Shown: in pieces, positions 60,364 to 64,000 of the stretch
Layout: each line of letters starts with the position of its first letter
Position numbering within the stretch: the stretch's first letter is position 1
NCBI GenBank assembly: GCA_022578965.1
Contig: MU400671.1
Span: forward strand, 1 to 64,000
Direction: 5' to 3'
DNA length: 64,000 nt
Source: Xylaria sp. FL1777
Lineage: Eukaryota > Ascomycota > Sordariomycetes > Xylariales > Xylariaceae
Made by a program: the position numbers and the translations under genes
Notes under the pieces: model-generated
Databases searched by the model: none
What the model saw: the letters and a program-made list of their open reading frames with translations, nothing else
Told to the model about the DNA's origin: nothing

Positions 60364-62025
60364 TCATGCTATAACCCGTAGATTCGCCAGGCGCATGGCA
60401 CTACCACCCAATTCTCTACCCTGGGCCCTGAGAATCAAGTTGCGTAGGAATGTGTCGATGGCGATGGAGGCGGCGTCTGCGCTATCGCCTCCTCCTCTGC
60501 GGGGCGCGAAGACTTTCATCCGAGTCTCGGACAGCGCAAAGGCATCGCAGACGACTCGGAGCACACGCACGCCCGGATGCGTCACGTCGAGGGCTAGGTG
60601 GCGTTCCAGGTAGTGCGATAGCGCGTTTGTGAAGGGTTGGGTGAAGGTTTCTATCTCGTTGCTGCTGGTGTGGTCGCCTTGGTCTGGGCCTCGCTGTCGC
60701 GGGCTTTGTCGCCACGCCCATCCCTCTTCATCCTTGCCACCTCCTAACCTCCGGCGTTTGCGTCTCTCTTTCTGTTGGTCTACTGTGTCCGCGGGACGTT
60801 TTCTACTCCATAGCTTGCTCTTGCCTTTGTCGGCATCAGCAGAGCCTGTGATTGACTTCTTCCCGACCCGCAGGAAGCGACGGACTTCTTCAGAGGGCAC
60901 CACAATGTCGATGGTCTTTAGACCCAACACTGCTGTTCGTTTGGGGCCACGGGTTATCTGTTGTTGCTCGCCGGGTGTTAGACTTGTTACTGAAGGTTCA
61001 AGGTGAAACCCAAGCGTCAGCGCGACATCTTTGCTGAGCGCCTTGCCCGCGTCGACGCCGCTTTCTTCTATCCAGCGCTCCCAACTGCGGATTAGCGTCC
61101 GCGTCCCAAGGTATAGTGGGCTGATCCGGCAGTCGAAGGTGTTCGAGAGGAAATCTATCAAGACGGACTTGAGTGGAGCGGGCATACGTGTTAGGAGCAA
61201 GGGGTAGCGCGCGAAGGCGCTGCTTTTGTCCTCATCTTTGTCCTGTGGGTATTTTTCTCTGTCTTGATATCTGCTTTTGGGGTTCCCGTCGTTCTGTGCC
61301 CACGAGGGAGGGCTTCGTGGTCGCGATGATTCACTTGCATGTGCATCTTGATTCCCGTCTCCAGCCCCACCCTCGTTTTGTTCTTCATTGCCGCCATCGA
61401 GTGACGGTAGCATGAGGGCGCTGAACGTAGCCTTCTCGTACTCTAGCTCTAGACACAAGAGATGCCGCACCCGCTCCGCTTGTGCTCCCCCACCCTGCCC
61501 TCTCCTTCTCCTCGCCTGTATGGCATGGCGGCGCTGTCTCGCCTCATCCTGGATTTCCATTGCTGCATCTGTCAGCGTGGGAAGGATGGATCCCAGACTA
61601 CACTCTCGCCATTCCACCCTCCCTAAAACGCCGAGGCGGCCGAGCGTGGCGTCGCTCTCGAGGCCTACCTGCACGCCGCGCACTACGTCGCCCACGAGGG
61701 TGTCGCGGAGACGTCGGGAGAGCATCTCTAGCCCGGCCGGCGTGATGACGTTTTGGCCCGTGTACAGCGGAGAGACGCGGAAGGTGGAAAATGTCGTATT
61801 GAAGAACTTGAAGGCGGCGGCTTCGGCTCCTCTCTGGCTCGTCTCTGGGTCCGAACCCGGGCCCGAGTTTCGATCCCGGCCTGTTGGGGATGAGGCGTTT
61901 TTGTCATTATCGCCATCGCCATCGCCGTTGTCGTCGTCATTGTCGGTAACGGGTTCGCGTCCTGGCCTGGGTTGGGGATGTGGCGCTTCTGCTGTCGCAG
62001 GCCGTCTTTGTTTCTTGGGGGGCAT
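60364..62025 (-). CDS. Kinetochore protein, CENP-L/Fta1-like (CCAN/Sim4 complex)
   Basis: Single exon of 553 residues. The start is the ATG at 62,025 (M-P-P-K-K-Q-R-R); the frame runs 29 codons further upstream but only from a TTG. Residues 1-70 are charged and low-complexity. About residues 72-150 read F-F-N-T-T-F-S-T-F-R-V-S-P-L-Y-T-G, L-S-R-R-L-R-D-T-L-V-G-D-V-V-R-G-V-Q-V-G, close to the CENP-L/Fta1 core as I remember it. A second conserved-type block is P-L-K-S-V-L-I-D-F-L-S-N-T-F-D-C-R-I-S-P-L-Y-L-G (about 290-320), with a C-terminal H-P-G-V-R-V-L-R-V-V-C-D segment. In yeasts this protein belongs to the inner kinetochore with CENP-N. The middle contains an R/K-rich insert (S-R-K-R-P). 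Identification is from motif memory, not a search. Confidence 0.75.
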   Translation of the reverse strand: MPPKKQRRPATAEAPHPQPRPGREPVTDNDDDNGDGDGDNDKNASSPTGRDRNSGPGSDPETSQRGAEAAAFKFFNTTFSTFRVSPLYTGQNVITPAGLEMLSRRLRDTLVGDVVRGVQVGLESDATLGRLGVLGRVEWRECSLGSILPTLTDAAMEIQDEARQRRHAIQARRRRGQGGGAQAERVRHLLCLELEYEKATFSALMLPSLDGGNEEQNEGGAGDGNQDAHASESSRPRSPPSWAQNDGNPKSRYQDREKYPQDKDEDKSSAFARYPLLLTRMPAPLKSVLIDFLSNTFDCRISPLYLGTRTLIRSWERWIEESGVDAGKALSKDVALTLGFHLEPSVTSLTPGEQQQITRGPKRTAVLGLKTIDIVVPSEEVRRFLRVGKKSITGSADADKGKSKLWSRKRPADTVDQQKERRKRRRLGGGKDEEGWAWRQSPRQRGPDQGDHTSSNEIETFTQPFTNALSHYLERHLALDVTHPGVRVLRVVCDAFALSETRMKVFAPRRGGGDSADAASIAIDTFLRNLILRAQGRELGGSAMRLANLRVIA

Positions 62026-62758
62026 TGGGCCGTGTGTTATTTTGTGTACAGGTAGAGTGTAGGTGAGGTGGTTGAGTCGTGAAATAGGCCGGATCAGACT
62101 CAAGGTGTACAAGTATAGCTCAGCGTCATGGCGACGCGCGAATGGCCGAGTTGCTATCTTGAACAGGGACTGCCTCCTTTCCGGCGCGAGTGACGATGGG
62201 GATGTTGACTAAGACGTGCCGTGCTGGGGCCAAAGGCGGGGGGGTTTCCGTCCTTAGGGCGACTAATGGTTGTACTGCCGAAACAAACTACGCGTCGGAT
62301 CAAGGGAATCGTGAGTTTGGGAAGCGCGAATGTTGATTATACAAATACCTACGTATGTACCTATATGATATACGATATATAGGTACTATGTACATGTCAC
62401 TTAGTATATGTGGGTATCTAACATTGAAGTACCTACAGGTACGAAGTAGATATCCCCAGGACTCCACTCCGTCCCCTAATAACGGGAGCCACGCTGGTAC
62501 ATACAGTACTTACCTACCTACTGCATGTACTTCAATATAATATAGCGGGGTATCCCGTTGTTGCTCAATGATTTCCTTATCCCTATACCTACTACATAGC
62601 AGGTACTGCACATCATGCATCATTTATTGGTAGACATGTGGAAAGAGAAGTCGAAATCGTAATTTGGAACCTCACTACCATCCTATGTATTAAGTGTAAC
62701 ACTCCTTATAGCAACCCGATAGCCCCCATTCATAGACTAGATCTCCCCCAAAACAAGA
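62026..62758. other. Divergent promoter region between CENP-L-like and 2EXR genes
   Basis: 733 bp. 62,340-62,600 contains TACCTA/TAGGTA-type words and tatatgatatacgatatat. It must serve both the minus-strand CENP-L-like gene and the plus-strand 2EXR gene. No other gene seen. Confidence 0.5.
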
Positions 62759-63934
62759 ATGACATCATATTCACCCACGATGCCTGCTTCACCACGAGCA
62801 ACAGCAAATACCGCCGCTGCCGCCATCGACCATAACCAAGACGACACCAATGATGCCTACTCCGCTGCCTCTCCAACACTTTCATCTGAGCTAATGCCAC
62901 AATTCCCTCGCTTCGTCGACCTACCGCCGGAGCTCCGTCACCAAATCTGGCGTTTCGCCGTCCCATCACCTGGCATAAACTTCTTCAACGTACATTGCTT
63001 CCCCAACGACCACGAGGGTTGTAACCGGAGCACCTCCCCGCCTTGGGCATATCTCGATCTCCGCCGTCTTGACATCGAGGATAACGATGACGACGTCTTC
63101 TACTACGACCCCTCGTCGTGGCAGGCCCGCTACGCCGTGCGCCAGTCATGTCGCGAGGCGCGGCGAGTCTGCGCTATTCCCGAGTCCAAGACCGCGGCCA
63201 TTACACTTACACGCCCTAAACGGGGGCTCTTCGTGCGCGCCGGCGACGGGCAGCTACGGAAGACGCCACTGCATATTCAGGATAATGAGGTCGGTGAATC
63301 GTTGACCGAGCCCGTGGTCCGCCGAACCGTCCAGGTGCATGTGGGCGATATTCTGTGTCTATCCGTTGAGAACTGTAGCTTCAACCTGCCTCATGAGGAG
63401 GCCGTGTTTCTCCCCACCGACGATGACGTCGACGGCCTAGCCACCGGGGATGCCGATATATATGAAGGTTGGGCCTACGATCCCCAGCTCACCCCCGAGC
63501 TGCCCCGAGCCATTCCTGCAGACCGACTATGCGCGGGCATGGCACGGTGCAGCCCGGCGCCGCTCCGGAGCATTACTGATGCTCTTCTTGGACTGTTGTA
63601 CAGCCACGCACCCGATTATCTCCAACCTCACCCCAGGGAAAGGTGGTCAGGGCGTCTGCTCCTCGGACACTTCCTTCTCATGTTCGACGCACTCACCCAA
63701 GCCGTCGGCGAGCGCCACCTCGAGGAGTTGACGCCTCATCCGGAGACTGTCTGGGATCGCTTCGGCGATTGCTATGTGCGACTACCATGGAAAATAGGGG
63801 ACTCTCACCCGTCCCAAGACTTTCCTATCACATACCGCATTACCAAGGTATGGCCAGAAACGAATGACATGCGAGAAAGTTATCTCAGGTCCGCACTTCT
63901 TCATTCACCGAAGAGGCCCACGCGTTCTTCTTGA
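62759..63934 (+). CDS. 2EXR-domain (F-box-like) protein
   Basis: Single exon, 391 residues, starting at a true ATG at 62,759 and ending TGA at 63,934. After a low-complexity Ala/Thr-rich start, residues about 48-68 read F-P-R-F-V-D-L-P-P-E-L-R-H-Q-I-W-R-F-A-V-P, the core of the fungal 2EXR domain (F-x-x-F-x-x-L-P-x-E-L-R-x-x-I-W). Further conserved-type features are S-C-R-E-A-R-R-V near residue 131 and W-x-x-x-Y in the middle. The domain is expanded in Sordariomycetes and Leotiomycetes, and is thought to be a protein-interaction module; the function of this member is unknown. An alternative ATG at 62,780 (M-P-A-S-P-R) would shorten it by seven residues. Confidence 0.85.
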   Translation: MTSYSPTMPASPRATANTAAAAIDHNQDDTNDAYSAASPTLSSELMPQFPRFVDLPPELRHQIWRFAVPSPGINFFNVHCFPNDHEGCNRSTSPPWAYLDLRRLDIEDNDDDVFYYDPSSWQARYAVRQSCREARRVCAIPESKTAAITLTRPKRGLFVRAGDGQLRKTPLHIQDNEVGESLTEPVVRRTVQVHVGDILCLSVENCSFNLPHEEAVFLPTDDDVDGLATGDADIYEGWAYDPQLTPELPRAIPADRLCAGMARCSPAPLRSITDALLGLLYSHAPDYLQPHPRERWSGRLLLGHFLLMFDALTQAVGERHLEELTPHPETVWDRFGDCYVRLPWKIGDSHPSQDFPITYRITKVWPETNDMRESYLRSALLHSPKRPTRSS

Positions 63935-64000
63935 CAGCTTGGGATGGGGTTAAGAGAATAGTTCAGGTTCTATACGAATGGGTATCATTTCTGAAAATTT

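Overview
The window looks like nuclear DNA of a filamentous ascomycete (Pezizomycotina, probably a Sordariomycete; the class is an inference). The evidence is short spliceosomal introns (about 50-150 bp) with CTAAC/CTGAC-type branch sites, fungal families such as a Zn2Cys6 regulator, RTA1, ACS-type MFS carriers, an APSES regulator and a 2EXR protein, and blocks of extreme AT richness in which transposons have been destroyed by repeat-induced point mutation (RIP).

Layout. (1) 1-12,880 is an AT block with two copies of one Ty3/gypsy retrotransposon: copy A, cut by the window start (1-3,083), and complete copy B (3,260-10,955, 494-bp LTRs, 5-bp target duplication gctta/gcttg). (2) 12,881-42,048 is a gene-bearing but sparse island: a secreted protein with a C-terminal membrane segment (15.2-16.2 kb), a long gene-free stretch with decayed coding traces, an RTA1-like membrane protein (22 kb), an ACS-family MFS carrier of 10 exons (25-27 kb), a Zn2Cys6 regulator of 7 exons (28-30.6 kb), a Rossmann-fold oxidoreductase-like protein with a 7-nt exon (32-33.3 kb), a second ACS-family carrier of 9 exons (33.5-35.6 kb), a small secreted protein (38.6-39.3 kb), a GNAT acetyltransferase (40.0-40.7 kb) and a LYR-motif protein (40.9-42.0 kb). 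All of these gene models read through in frame after splicing, so they look intact. (3) 42,049-55,015 is a nested transposon block: an LTR element with 191-bp LTRs (about 5.6 kb originally) interrupted by gypsy copy C (44,615-52,004, 495-bp LTRs, exact 5-bp duplication ttaaa). (4) 55,016-64,000 is ordinary genic DNA: an Mbp1/Res-type APSES cell-cycle regulator, a CENP-L/Fta1-like kinetochore protein and a 2EXR-domain protein.

How it fits together. Two ACS-family carriers, a Zn2Cys6 regulator and an oxidoreductase-like protein lie within 10.6 kb and could form a small uptake/catabolism group, but no backbone biosynthetic enzyme is present and no substrate can be read from sequence. Removing the nested block joins the LYR gene and the Mbp1 gene as divergent neighbours about 1.9 kb apart, so the retroelement appears to have landed in their shared upstream region, 66-70 bp from the LYR start codon. 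I did not find a convincing new defence, immunity or mobile system. The most notable signals are the nested insertion history, an unusual neighbour preference of the cytosines that survive in the AT blocks, and the 7-nt exon.
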